Below, piece after piece: positions 1 through 11,540 of a stretch of DNA of 64,000 nucleotides. Position 1 is the stretch's first letter; every line of letters starts with the position of its first letter. Under the pieces are notes generated by a model that made no database searches, was not told the DNA's origin, and saw nothing but the letters and a program-made list of their open reading frames with translations. The translations under genes were made by a program, and so were the position numbers. The stretch comes from Xanthoparmelia taractica (lineage: Eukaryota; Ascomycota; Lecanoromycetes; Lecanorales; Parmeliaceae): contig JANQBS010000013.1 in NCBI GenBank assembly GCA_033085395.1, positions 1 to 64,000 on the forward strand. Reading direction: 5' to 3'.

Positions 1-3000
1 TCGCGTTAGTCTAATTAACGAGAACTTTTAGAAAAGCTAATATAATTCGAAGAAATAGAACGCTATTTAAAGATAAGGGAAAGATCTATTAATAACTTTA
101 GCTAAGGTATATAAATTCTAGTTATTATTCTAGTTATTATTAATATCTAATATATGTGGATTCGTAAGACGAGAGTCTATATTAATGCTAGTAGTTAGCG
201 TAAGAAGTATTTCTTATCTTATTCGTAACCTAATATAAGAAATAATCTATATTATAAAATATTCCTACATATATTAGAAATTTCCCAGACCATTTCATAA
301 TACTAGTAATTTCCCATCTTATATCTTTATAAGTAATCTAATATAACTTCTTTATAATACTCTTTCATGATATAATATAATACGATATAATATAAAATAT
401 TCTATTAAATATACCAGACCTTTCCGGCTCGTACGTAGAAATAACGTAGTTATAAAAGTATTATATAATTATTTAAAAGTTAATCTAGCGTCTTTTAATT
501 ACTTAAACGATCTTAATTTTTTATTAATTTTATTATCTTTAAGTAAATTAATAGAAAACGTTATAATAATAAAGTATTTAAAAATAAAGCGTCGATAAAA
601 ATTTGCAAAGTCTAAGAAGATTTATATATCTCGATAGCTTCGCGACGTTAATTATTCTTGAATCGTTATCACGCGTTCTTAATCTATAATTATATTATTA
701 ATAATTATAACGAATCTTAGAAACTTAATCGATTTAGTATAAAACTAATATTTCTTTAGATTTATATATAGTTAGAATTAACGTAATCGCTTAAGTACTT
801 ACTTAACGTATTATTAATATTTCGTCGACTTAGCGCTATAGATTAGAATATTATTTAAATATATTATATACGTAACGTTTATAAGATTTATAAGAACTTT
901 ATTAATATAAACTTGAAACGTAATTAATATATTTGTAAGATCGAAAGATATTATCAAATATTTAAAGTAATTATAGCGAGTGCGAAACGTAGTCTTTCAT
1001 TTATCGTTCTTCTTAATATAAATTCTATAATAAATATTTTTAAGATCTAATTTTAAAAATATCTTGACGTTATATAAGTAATTTAATATCTTAATAATTA
1101 GAGATAATAAATATTAATTCTTTATTATTATTATATTTAAGTCTCGATAATTTACGTAAAGATATAACTTATTATTTTTCTTTGAGATAAAGAGAATAAG
1201 AACTTTAGTAAAGAAAGTTAAATAACGAATTTAGCTTTTATAGAGTAACTTCTTAAGATATCGTCTTAGCTTCGATAGCTTAATTTAAGATAAATTATAA
1301 AAAGACTTATAAGATTATTCTTTATTCTTCTCTATCTCGATAATATAATTTCTTTATTTAAATATAAATAAAATCTCTATTATATTATTAAAAAAGATAT
1401 TCTTAAACTTTAGTAGTTTTCTTAAAAGCTCTAAATTATTAACACTCTTCAATTCGCCTCGCGTTATCGTAGCGTATACGATTATAAATATATTTAACTC
1501 TCACTCGATTTTCTAGATAAATTTAATTAATTCTTTAATCTAAAGTTTCTTAATATTAATCTTAAATTATTACTACGTCGTCGTAGAGTTAAATAAAATC
1601 TATAATTAATATAACGCGAGTATACTTAACACGATATCGAGATCTTTTTAATCTATAACGTAGAATAGTATATTATACTATCGTCTCTAATTTCAGCTAT
1701 TAATTATTTAATAATTTAGCTAATAAGCATTATAGTAATATATATCTTATTCGTTAAGTGCTTTCGTCTACGATAAAATAGCGATATATAATTTAAGATA
1801 TTATTAGATTACGAACTTTTACGTAATTAAATTAATATACGCTTCGTAATTAAGTAAAATAATAAATTATCTCTAATTATCTTATAGCTTAATTTACTTC
1901 TTCGTAATAATAAAAGAAGTTATCTCTATTATTCGTTTTCTTACTTCGCTTTAGAGACGCTTATAAAGTTAATTCGTTTTTTATTAATATCATCGCGACG
2001 ATAATAATTAATTTATCCTTATCGAGATAATTCGATTTTAAATAATCTAATTTTTAACAATATTAATAAACGCTAAATATTTTAAGATTATTATTAGCGA
2101 TCTTAATCTTATGTTTCTTGCTTTTTTCTCGAATACGCGTAGACTTAGCGCTATCTTTCGAAGTTATATTAGACTTCAAAATTCGAGCTTTTAGAAACTT
2201 ATCTTTATTAGATTTCTCGAACTACTTTAAATTAAAATCGTCGTTACTAAGACGCGCGCGCTTTAAAATTATTTTTTATATAATTATTATAATAAGAATT
2301 TCTTTTCTCTACTTAGATATATTATTAATATTAAGAATCTTATTCTTTAGCTTAGGCCGTAGCTTAATTAAGAAAAAATTTACTCGATACTTCTTTATAA
2401 ACGAGAATAAATAAGCTTTTAACTTCTTTAGATAGATCTTAAAAATTAAGATCTTCTAATCTTATCGCTATTTCGTCGCTTTTTACTTTTTATAAATAAA
2501 TAAGCGACGATTTATCGAATTCGTAATTAAGTCGAATAAAAATAATTTAAAAAATTCGAAGATAATCTTATTTAGTCTATAGATCTAAAAATATTTATAT
2601 TACTACGTATTAAGATTATCTTTTAAGAATTATATATAATAAATAATCTTAGCTTAATTAATAGTAAAATACTCGAGACTTATAAGAAATCGAATTTCGA
2701 CTTCGTGGAATTAGCGTAAATATTCTTCTTTATTATTATTCTTATAAGAATATATTCTTTCAAGATAAAATATTTTCACTTTAATTAAAATATTTATTAA
2801 AGATAAAATAATAAGCGAAATTATTATTACTTCGATAAGAGTTATAGAAGAGTCTAAATTATATAATACGTTATTACGTATTCGCAACTTAGTTAATTCT
2901 CGTTTTAACTTTAGATAATAATTTTCTACTCGAGTATTCTTAAGACGTTTCTTTAAGATCGCTTAATTTTTTAAGATAAACTCTTAAAAACTAATATTAA

Positions 3001-4475
3001 AGCTACGTTGCTTTAAGATATATTTATTTTAATTCGACGAAGAGTTCGATATTATAGCGACGATAAGTCTCTTTCTTTGAAAGATAGAGAGATTAGAATT
3101 ATAAGAAGTTAATTCACTAACGTTTAGCAAGCGACCTAATTAATATAAGAGACGTATAATTAATACGATAATAATTTCTTTATTAGATATTAAGTCTTAC
3201 TAGAACTAATCTCTAAGAAATACGAAAACCCTGGGATATGCGAAGAGGATATATAATCGCCAAGGTCTGGTCAAGGCCTTAGGTTATGGACCTCGCAATG
3301 AACTCTAAATCTATAAGTAGTTGACGCTAATACGTATGCAGCGCTAGGCCTAACAAAATACTTAATTTATTATAGTAAGATTTAGTTATTATTAAAGTCT
3401 ATCTTCGTAGTAATTATAACGACGTAAGAATTTAAATCGTTAAGAAATTAAGAAGTTAAAATATTAATTCGAATTACGATTAAGAATAGAGAGATTTCGT
3501 CTCTCGTATCGTTAATACACTCGATAATAATTAAGAGTTCTCTATTAATTAAAACACTTATTATAGATCGTATAAGTACGGGTCGAAAAGGTGTGGTATC
3601 TGTTGAATATAGTCATTTTCAACTTTTTTTAACTTTTTTTTAACTTTTTTTTAACTTTTTTTAAAAAATTATATCTTTTTAATCTTTTTATAGAATTTTA
3701 TAATTATATAAGCGTTCGCTTAAGCTTTTTACGTATTTTTAGAATATAAAAAATATTACGTAATATATTTATTAAAAACCCAATAGGAGTATAAGATATC
3801 CCATATCTTTCGATATGATATTCGAAAAACTAGTCCCATACCATCAAATATACCACACCTTTCCGACCCGTACGTATAAGTAAAATCTATTATAACGAAT
3901 TAATTACTACGTGTTATATTAATACGATATCTCGTTTTATTAAAATTTCAAATATTATAAGACTATATACTATACTCTTTTACTAGATCTCGAAACTTCA
4001 CGAAGTAAGCTATAATAAGATCTATATTATACGTATTTCTTCTTTCTATAATAAGAGACTTTCTTTTCGCTTTAAAGAGATTTAATTAATAATATATTTA
4101 TCGCTTAATTTAATACGTTTCGATTTCTAGAAATAAATTAATAAAGTTACGATCTTAACGTAGTAATCGCTCGATCTCGTATTTAATATTTCTTAGATAT
4201 ATTAGAATATTAATATTTATAAGTCTTTAATTAGTATAGAATTAGAACTAAGTTTTAATTAAATATAAGAAGTTAATTATAAAATTTACGAACTTAGAAG
4301 AGCGAGAATACGTCTTAAAGACGACTTCGAAGAATAATAAAATACGTTAAATTCTTTCGTAACGTTAATTATTTTCGCGTTATTACGCGTATTAAAGGCG
4401 TTAATAATCTCTTAAATGCGACTCTCGATAACTATATATAATTAATTTATAATATAATTGATATATATGAGTTGA
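1..4475. repeat. RIP-degraded, TA-rich repeat block
   Basis: The block is dominated by TA, AT, TTA and TAA words. C and G survive mostly as CG or isolated bases, and stop codons crowd every frame; the longest open frame is about 98 codons and looks random. The composition switches abruptly to normal coding-type DNA near 4480. This is the pattern expected from repeat-induced point mutation (C-to-T changes on both strands of duplicated DNA in Pezizomycotina). The original element cannot be named from what is left. No gene is supported here. A short less-mutated island (3215-3350) and a MITE (3577-3872) lie inside it. Confidence 0.85.
3577..3872. mobile_element. MITE-like element, hAT-type 8-bp target duplication
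   Basis: A 296-bp segment begins with TACGGGTCGAAAAGG and ends with its inverse. The terminal inverted repeats agree over about 23 bp with one mismatch, and each continues inward as GTGTGGTAT. The element is flanked on both sides by the direct repeat CGTATAAG (3569-3576 and 3873-3880). It has no coding capacity; the left interior is runs of T broken by AAC. An 8-bp target duplication with short inverted ends is the usual mark of non-autonomous hAT elements. The superfamily call is inference from target-site length. Confidence 0.75.
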
Positions 4476-5111
4476 AAGATAGATGGGTTTGAAAGTTGAC
4501 GATATTTGCGTGTGGCCGGCTGGCACTTAGCGAGGGACCGAGCTAAGTGCGTGGCGCGATTAATTCCGGTGTGCCAAATTTGCCAGCCCAGAAGAAGAAG
4601 CTGGTATGCTACACTACTTCGGCCGAGTTCGCAGTCATGAGCAGCTCTTCCTCAGATTTGGTGGTGGTGAGAGGGCTAGACATGTGTCGCCAACGACCGC
4701 GGTGAACAATTTAGATCTATATTGGGGCATTGATGCCTCAAGATTCTCCAACCCTCTTTGTGACATCGGACAATTGACCTGACAGGACTTGACATTCTCC
4801 AGGCGCAAAAGATCTTTCCGATATTAGTGAATCCAACTATTCCTTTTGCGGTCTGAATAATAATGGCAGTATCGTTTTATTGCCGTTTTCTTGAGCAAGA
4901 TAGAGATTGATATTTGTCTTGGGACTCCGTACAATCATGTCTTCTGTCATCTTTATTTCTAGCAGTCCTCTCCCTCCCGCTCTTCATCTCTCTATATTTC
5001 CGTCAACGCTTCATCCCAAAAGACCAGATACAAGAAGCCTCCACCCTTCGCGTTTTGCGTCAACACCCATTCACTATTACTCCAAAGCTCTCCGGCTAGC
5101 CAGGTCTTACC

Positions 5112-5954
5112 ATGGAGCCGACTCAGCCCTCGAGAAGCGAAGAACTTATCCGGGACAGCAGCCCTTATCGCCCATCGCTGAACGGTACTGGGCATGCTCA
5201 GCGAGCGTTTCCCTCCCCGATCCTGAGAAGTAGCACCTTGTTAATTCTCAGTCCGACCCCAACCCGGCCACAACCGTCCCTAGTAGCCGAAGCAGGGTCT
5301 ACCACCACTGATACGCAGATCGAACTCGGCATAACTCCCAGCGGTTTCCTCACAGAGATAGATCAATATGCCGATCGACGATCCAGTCCAGTGATGCCAC
5401 CCGGACACGGACTTCGACACCTGCGTAAACCCTGCCAAAGCAAACACGGACACTTGGAAAAGGAAGAGTCTGAAGGATTCGAGAAGGAGAAAGAGAAGAA
5501 GAAAGAAGAAGAGGAAGCGCGAGAGCGAGAACTCGACCGACAACGCCAACAACGCAGGGCCCGAAAACACACATCGCGCCGGACCCAAGCCTTCAGCGCC
5601 GAAGCCCTCGCCAACACCCTGAGCACCTTTAACATGGACGAGCCGGAGCAGCGGGACTCGCACGAAGACTACAACCAATATATGAAGCGCTGGGGTCGAC
5701 GATTCCGAGCCCGTTACAGATTTAAAGTTCGGGAGCAAGCGTTGGCTCGGCGGATGAGGGACGTCGAGCGGCGTATTCAAGGCAGAGTGGAAGGAATAGG
5801 AATGGACGTTGATGGAGGAGAAGGGGGTTCGGGGAATGGGAACATGGCCACTGAGGTGCAACGTACGGATACTAATTCTGCCCAGGGAGCGCCCACTCAA
5901 GATGGTGACGTCCAGATGTCCTCCGTACAGTCCACCAGTCATCCGCAATCATAA
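5112..5954 (+). CDS. Hypothetical charged protein
   Basis: A single uninterrupted frame of 280 codons whose family I do not recognise. The first 100 residues are Ser/Pro/Thr-rich and look disordered. Residues about 115-155 form a strongly charged Glu/Lys/Arg stretch with heptad-like spacing (probable coiled coil or long helix), then an Arg/His basic patch follows. Residues about 165-230 (around MDEPEQRDSHEDYNQYMKRW) look like a more ordered helical segment rich in Arg. The C-terminus is Gly/Ser/Gln-rich. Upstream, 4907-5111 has open frames without convincing coding character, so the start at 5112 is preferred. A nuclear role would fit the composition but is only a guess. Confidence 0.5.
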   Translation: MEPTQPSRSEELIRDSSPYRPSLNGTGHAQRAFPSPILRSSTLLILSPTPTRPQPSLVAEAGSTTTDTQIELGITPSGFLTEIDQYADRRSSPVMPPGHGLRHLRKPCQSKHGHLEKEESEGFEKEKEKKKEEEEARERELDRQRQQRRARKHTSRRTQAFSAEALANTLSTFNMDEPEQRDSHEDYNQYMKRWGRRFRARYRFKVREQALARRMRDVERRIQGRVEGIGMDVDGGEGGSGNGNMATEVQRTDTNSAQGAPTQDGDVQMSSVQSTSHPQS

Positions 5955-6322
5955 GAGGATTGACTGAGCGGTTCACGATAGGGGAGAGACTTCTTCGAGA
6001 GCCATGACTAGCGATGGAATGACAGTCTATGATTTCCATGTGAGGTATTCGATAAAGGACTCATAGATCAGTTCTTGTCTCAAGACTCGCACGCTGGGAG
6101 GGGGAAAAACCACTATGTTGTCGAGTATCTTTTAACGTCACTATCTAAAGTATGTTAAATACAAGATATGTCATCTCATCCACGAGGCCCCACGCATCGA
6201 TGAAACCCAGTGAGACTATTAGAACCCAAGATGTCCTTAATTAGTATCATATGACGTAAAAGGCCCCACATATACAGTCATTACAATCATCACCTCATCC
6301 CTCATCACCTCATCACTTCCCC
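5955..6322. other. Intergenic, convergent 3' regions
   Basis: About 370 bases between the 3' ends of the hypothetical gene and the GT69 gene. AT-rich patches may hold both polyadenylation regions. I see no gene. Confidence 0.5.
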
Positions 6323-7831
6323 CTAGACTAGCTCCACCGCCGGATCCCGCTCGCCAAGCTGCTTCTGCTTCGACGTATCCCACGGCAGCCACGTCTGATT
6401 ATCATAAGACGGCATACACTTGACCAACCCCGGCGGATCGACCTCCCACACGATCCTCTCGTCCGCCTCGCCCGCCCCACCCATCCAATTCGAAACATAT
6501 CCCTTGGCATCCTTAATCCGCATAGCCGCCTCATCGCTATACTCGAGATTGACAATCGGCACCACGGCGATGCGTCCGTAGCCCGCGCGCCAGAGATCCG
6601 CGCACCACGTCTTGGGCTCGCCCTGCGGACACTCGGTCCCTTCACGGGACCTGCGGAAGCGGATCCCGGAGTCGAGGAAGGGTTTCGCGGTGAAAGCCGC
6701 GGCGCCGTTCCAGCAGGAGAAGACCTGGAAGGGTTTCCCGGTCCAGAGGCGCTCGAGCGCGGGGGGGTTGTTCCAGAAGATGTTCCAGGCGGCGTCCCAG
6801 CTGCCGTCTGGGGGGATCTCGAAGAAGGTGTCGCCGTTCATGCCGCGGGCGATCCAGACGTCGTAGAAGGTCGGGTCCGGGCCGACGGACGTCCAGTCCA
6901 TGCCGCAGACCATGTCGGCTTCCTGGTACCGGCGCTGGTGGATCAGTTCGAGGATGTCCTCGGAGCAGATGGCCACGTCGTTTAGGAAGACGATTGTCGT
7001 GTCGTCTATAGGGCTGCCCTTGTGATGAAGGTCCAGAAGCGGTTCCAGTGCCTGGTTGCGCAGCTCCGCGAGGACTTTGACGCGGTCGCCTGGTCTGATG
7101 CGGTCGCTTGCCTCGGGGTCGATGTCGCTCGAGTTGAAGTAGTACTTGGCGCCTATACATTCGATTTCTTCGCGGAGAGACAAGAGGATCTCGAACGTGC
7201 TGTCGTCGGAGCGGCCTTCTATGACGGACAATGCGCAGTTCTGCGGACCGAGGAAGCGCAGGGTTTCGACAATGGCGCCGAACAAGCTGGGAAGGAGGCT
7301 CGCGCGTTGATGGAGGTTGAGCGCAAAGAAATACAGTGGGCGCGGACGCGTAGTCGGTGTTTGGAGCCTGTCTGCGGGATTGGCCTTGAGGTAATGATAT
7401 CGATGGTCATTCGGGATCGGGCAGTCCAGCCTTGGAAAAGTTGTGTCTTCCGGATTCATGATGGCTTTGATATAGGCTGGTGCCTCTTTGAGCAAAGTGG
7501 CATTGCCATCTTTGAGAGCCGGACCGGATTGCGGATGTCGGAATGTATTGGGAAAGGTTTCCTCTACTACAGCAGTCGTTTTTTCGTTGGGAAGGACAAG
7601 ACCTGAGGCAGAAGCACTGTCTTTTGATAGCCCCTCGGCTTGATATGTAGACCGTCCATCTGATGATGAAGGGGTGTAATTAAGTATATATGGTTTTTCG
7701 TTCGAGAGGTCAAACGTGAAGCCAAAAAGCAGAATGGAAAGGGCTATGAACAGAATTATAGTCTTCAAATGTACACTGAGCTTTGCCAGCATGATTATCA
7801 ACAGGTGGCATTGGCATTCTAATGCCGCCAT
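6323..7831 (-). CDS. GT69 family mannosyltransferase (CAP59/CMT1-like)
   Basis: A 502-residue single-exon protein with a short cytosolic tail, one membrane anchor (about residues 20-40, HLKTIILFIALSILLFGF) and a lumenal catalytic domain, the topology of a Golgi type II glycosyltransferase. Motifs match the Cryptococcus CAP59/CMT1 alpha-1,3-mannosyltransferase family: LYFFALNLHQ, the SVIEGRSDDST segment, FLNDVAIC, MVCGMDWTS, YDVWIARGMNG and, near the C-terminus, TWCADLW. Family knowledge predicts transfer of mannose in glycan or wall polysaccharide synthesis; the acceptor here is unknown. A second Met at codon 14 (7792), directly before the anchor, is an equally plausible start. The upstream flank is a gene-free kilobase. 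Confidence 0.88.
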   Translation of the reverse strand: MAALECQCHLLIIMLAKLSVHLKTIILFIALSILLFGFTFDLSNEKPYILNYTPSSSDGRSTYQAEGLSKDSASASGLVLPNEKTTAVVEETFPNTFRHPQSGPALKDGNATLLKEAPAYIKAIMNPEDTTFPRLDCPIPNDHRYHYLKANPADRLQTPTTRPRPLYFFALNLHQRASLLPSLFGAIVETLRFLGPQNCALSVIEGRSDDSTFEILLSLREEIECIGAKYYFNSSDIDPEASDRIRPGDRVKVLAELRNQALEPLLDLHHKGSPIDDTTIVFLNDVAICSEDILELIHQRRYQEADMVCGMDWTSVGPDPTFYDVWIARGMNGDTFFEIPPDGSWDAAWNIFWNNPPALERLWTGKPFQVFSCWNGAAAFTAKPFLDSGIRFRRSREGTECPQGEPKTWCADLWRAGYGRIAVVPIVNLEYSDEAAMRIKDAKGYVSNWMGGAGEADERIVWEVDPPGLVKCMPSYDNQTWLPWDTSKQKQLGERDPAVELV

Positions 7832-8820
7832 CGAGGGGGCATGATGTTACTCGTAGCAGAATCGCACCAAACAAACGTCAATGGATCTGGGACGGAAATT
7901 TGGAGACGGAGAGAAGAGCGGGAAATAGAGCACGGACGGGCGTGGGAGAAGAGATGTGCGTTATGTGACGGACCATGTGAATCCCAGTCAGCATTGAGCC
8001 GTAACATTTTTGCTTGTACGGTACGAGTAAGGGTATGTAGAGACGAAGGATACGAGTCCCAAGGAGCGGTCGTCCAATTGTCCAACGACAGTCCTGCATT
8101 TCAGCCAACGGCTGCGGGGCCTGATATACGATACACAATACGCATGCTCGTGGTTAGGATTCCCGGATGAAGCTCGTCCGTCGTGGTCAGAGCATCGCCA
8201 CCTTCCTATAGCGGATGAGTGCATGGAAGAGTGTGGGGGAATTTTGACTGGGATGCCGTGGATGCTGACAGTAGTAGTGCAGAGATCATGCAGAGATCAC
8301 GCCAAACGAACCCGTTAGCCTCGACAGAACAACAGATTCGCCCCCATCGGTCCTCTTACTCTGCCTTCGTACATGAGATAAAGTATGATTGATGTATGAT
8401 TATGATCATTAACTCTTTTTCCCTCACATGCAAATTTCCACATTCCTGCCTGAGGTAGATCGTGAGAGTAATGGGCTTATCTCCTCCATAGACAAACCAA
8501 CTACGATACTCATTCACATGCGTGTGAGAGCTTGGTCAAGTGTATGGACATGGCGTTGTATGTACTGTCTATATGGTGTTCTGGTAGCTGATGGGAATAA
8601 TTACCTCATTGCAGTCGTTTCTTACTGGTGTCCCGGAACGCCCCGCAACAAAGGACGCAGCATGGTATCTTAGGCACAACTAAGCACGCATCTCCCTGCA
8701 GGTAGGTACTGCCGCCGGTATTTGGCATCACGCATTGCATTGCTTTTCCTTCCTGCTTTGCCTTGCTCTTGCATTGCACATCATCTCCACAAAACCACTT
8801 GCGCTCGTACCAGACACTGT
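7832..8820. other. Intergenic region, no supported gene
   Basis: About 1 kb between the GT69 start and the kelch gene stop. Short frames on both strands show no family motif or splice logic. A GGTAGGTAC-type motif sits near 8700. It probably holds the GT69 promoter and the kelch gene 3' UTR. Confidence 0.5.
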
Positions 8821-11540
8821 TCAGTCGCGATTGATAACCCTCAAACTCCTCCTCGGATTCAGTAGCACCCCAACGAAGCTCGGCTCTCCCGCCAGATCTT
8901 CCACACTGGAATTGGCTGTACTGTTTCCTCCTATGGGCGCCTCCCAAGCCCCCGGCAATGGCGGGACAGCTGTATATCCACTGCTTCCTGCCCCACTTCC
9001 TGCCTTCCGACTGCTTTGATCAGTGCTATACATTTTTCTAGCACTCGAGCCTTCAGATAGGAATCCAGCCTTTTCACCCCCTCCTGCAGCGGCCGCGCGT
9101 TGGGACATGGCGACGTGGGCCTGGTAAAGAGCGAGTTGACGACGATATACATAGGCACAGAAACCAAGGTAAGCGGCCAACACTGCAAAACAGCCCGCGA
9201 CTACGCCAGCGACGATGGCGCCAATGTTGGGGCCACCTTTACCCTTGTTGCTGCCACTCGAGCCAGTGGCGGACGCCGTACCAGTCTCTGTGACGACTGC
9301 ACCGTTGGAGTCCGTGACTGTGTAGGTAATCGGCTTGCCCGTTGCCAACGGTCCTGCTGTTGCGCTTTCAGCCGGAGCGGTAATGGTCGCGCCACCACTG
9401 CCTTTGCCACCAATGACTGCCTGGACGGGGACGGGGACTTGGTATCCGTAGCTTCCTGAAAGACCTAACGCATCTTTTTGCTGCGATAGTTGCTGATTTT
9501 GCTTGTCGCCTCCACTAAGGGAGTTGTACTTGTTCTGCCACTGCAAACTCGTTGCATTGAAGACATAGAAACCACTATCGCAGCCAAGCCCGTTGGACGG
9601 AGGCCCAGTGTAGCCACCGACGACGACGATTTGACCATTCCATACGTTGCATGTATGGCCAGTGCGGCCTGGCGGGACGGATTGGTTGTGGGTGTCAACT
9701 TGGATCCAGGTGAAACTTGGGATGGTTAGGATCCATACGTCACTGTACTGAGTCTGGTTTCCATAAGGAATGAGATTCTGTCCGCCATACATGTAGATGT
9801 TGGTGCTGGAACCATCGGGAGCCGAAAGCGCAACGGCGCAGGGATTAACGCGGAGGATAGGATAGGCACCGGATGTTGACTGTCTGTACCACGTCGAGTT
9901 GGCAATGTCGTAGACATCTATCACGTTCATTTGCGTCTGAACGAATTCCAGATTAGCATTAAATATGACAAGGCTAAAGGTTTCTTGGCACCCACAAATG
10001 ACACATTAGTCCCACCTGCCATGCTCACGAGGATGCCGTCGGCGCCGTAACCTGGGACGTACAGGATGACGCCGTCTGCCCTGTTTGGGAAGAGCGCAGT
10101 ATCTTGGATTCCACCCTGCGTTATGTTACGCCATACGCCAGCACTACCAGCAGTTTTACCACCACTGAGACTCTGCACACCATCATTGGTATAGCCAGGG
10201 AATGTGAATTCCAAAAGAGACTTCAGGTATGTTCGATAAATTGATTGCGACCATCCTAACCAGATAAAGAAGTCAGTTTTGGTCCATAACATACATTACC
10301 GAAACATTAAGCATGCATAGAAAGCAGAAAGAATCCTTCCGAACAACGGTTTGACAAATGACGAGACCTATTTGCAGGGTGAAGCAGCTCTCTGCTCTTG
10401 AAAGATGATGCATGGTCGCATTTCCTTCCAGATAGCGATAACTTAATCGGAAACGTACGTACCAGGTGTCGTGTACGGATCTTGATGACCAGCGAAGTAG
10501 TACCCTCTGCCGAGTTCAGGCACACTGACACCGGCACCTTCCGCAGACCCTAGAACAGGCTGATTCCCACCATCGCTATTGTTGCCAGCAGATGTCTGCG
10601 GCTTTTCTGTTTCCGTCCATTTCGAGCTCGCTATATCGTACTGCCACAACGAGTAGGGAGAGGGGGTCGTTATAGGATCGCTCGAGTATTCGCCTCCGTA
10701 GAGATATAATGTATCGTACGAATTCCAGAGGTAGCCGTTTGACACTGGAGGCGGACCAGAGGGTTGAGGAAGCCCTGCAATCACTGGTGATGAGATATCC
10801 CAAGACTTGGTTAGATCTATTGTCAAGAAATCGTTATTCCAAGTGTCTGACATTTGGTCGGCTGTGGTAGTTGTATGTCCTCCGTAAAGGTAGATTGTGC
10901 CATTGACAAGTGCACTCTGCTGGCTCCAGCGATTGCACACATTTGTGTCTGTGACAGCCTGCCGCGTCACCAATTGTCCGTCGACCAAATCTTTCCTCTG
11001 GGGCCCGGATCTCCTGATCAACCCAGCCTTTGCCCCTATAATGCTTGGCCCTGCTTTTCCCAGAAGCGCTGTGTCATACAGCACGGGCATTGCTACTAGC
11101 AGTACTAAAGCCAACATCATGAGTCGCGACGAGGAAAATGCTCGCCACGATGGCATCCACGGGTTTTCGGATGAAATGAATTCGTACTGGTCAGAAGACT
11201 CGGACCCGTCCTGGGATATTGGTGAAGCATCATCACTCTGCAGTGAGTCAAATGAATCTGGCTGGTTTCGGAGGCGTTGTGTCGGGCGACTGGTGAGGGA
11301 ATCTATGGCGATCTTGTGTGCGTAGCTTGTTTGAGCATCCGGCATCATATCGACATTGAGCTCCTTGAACACAGAGACCCTCGGGCGATGTCTGGGGTAC
11401 GCTGCATTATCGGATGATCGCTGGCTAGGAAGAGATGATGTATAGGTATGGGCGGGTCTTGCGCGTACTGAAGGCGCTTTCGCCTCTAGGTATTGTGCTT
11501 GGCTTGGGAGAGGGTTGTATGATGGGGTATCACTGTCCAT
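8821..11540 (-). CDS. Membrane-anchored kelch-repeat protein
   Basis: Three exons (11540-10463, 10255-9996, 9936-8821) give 817 residues. Intron 1 is 207 bp (GTACGT...TAG) and its removal joins TTPG to WSQS; intron 2 is 59 bp (GTGGGT...CAG) and restores GGTNVSFTQMNVIDVYD. Residues 1-130 are a disordered Ser/Pro-rich tail, followed by a hydrophobic segment (about 135-155, LMMLALVLLVAMPVLY). Kelch motifs follow (TIYLYGGH, TLYLYGGEY, NIYMYGGQN, QIVVVGGYTG), then a Ser/Gly/Thr region, a second membrane helix (IGAIVAGVVAGCFAVLAAY) and a cytosolic tail ending in RRSLRVINRD. The layout matches the fungal cell-wall-anchored kelch family. Kelch blades usually form beta-propeller binding surfaces; the ligand is unknown. 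Confidence 0.85.

Noticed and set aside
2118..2414. 98-codon frame in the AT-rich block
   Set aside because: Composition is Leu/Ile/Phe/Arg/Lys-dominated as expected from TA-rich random sequence; no motif.
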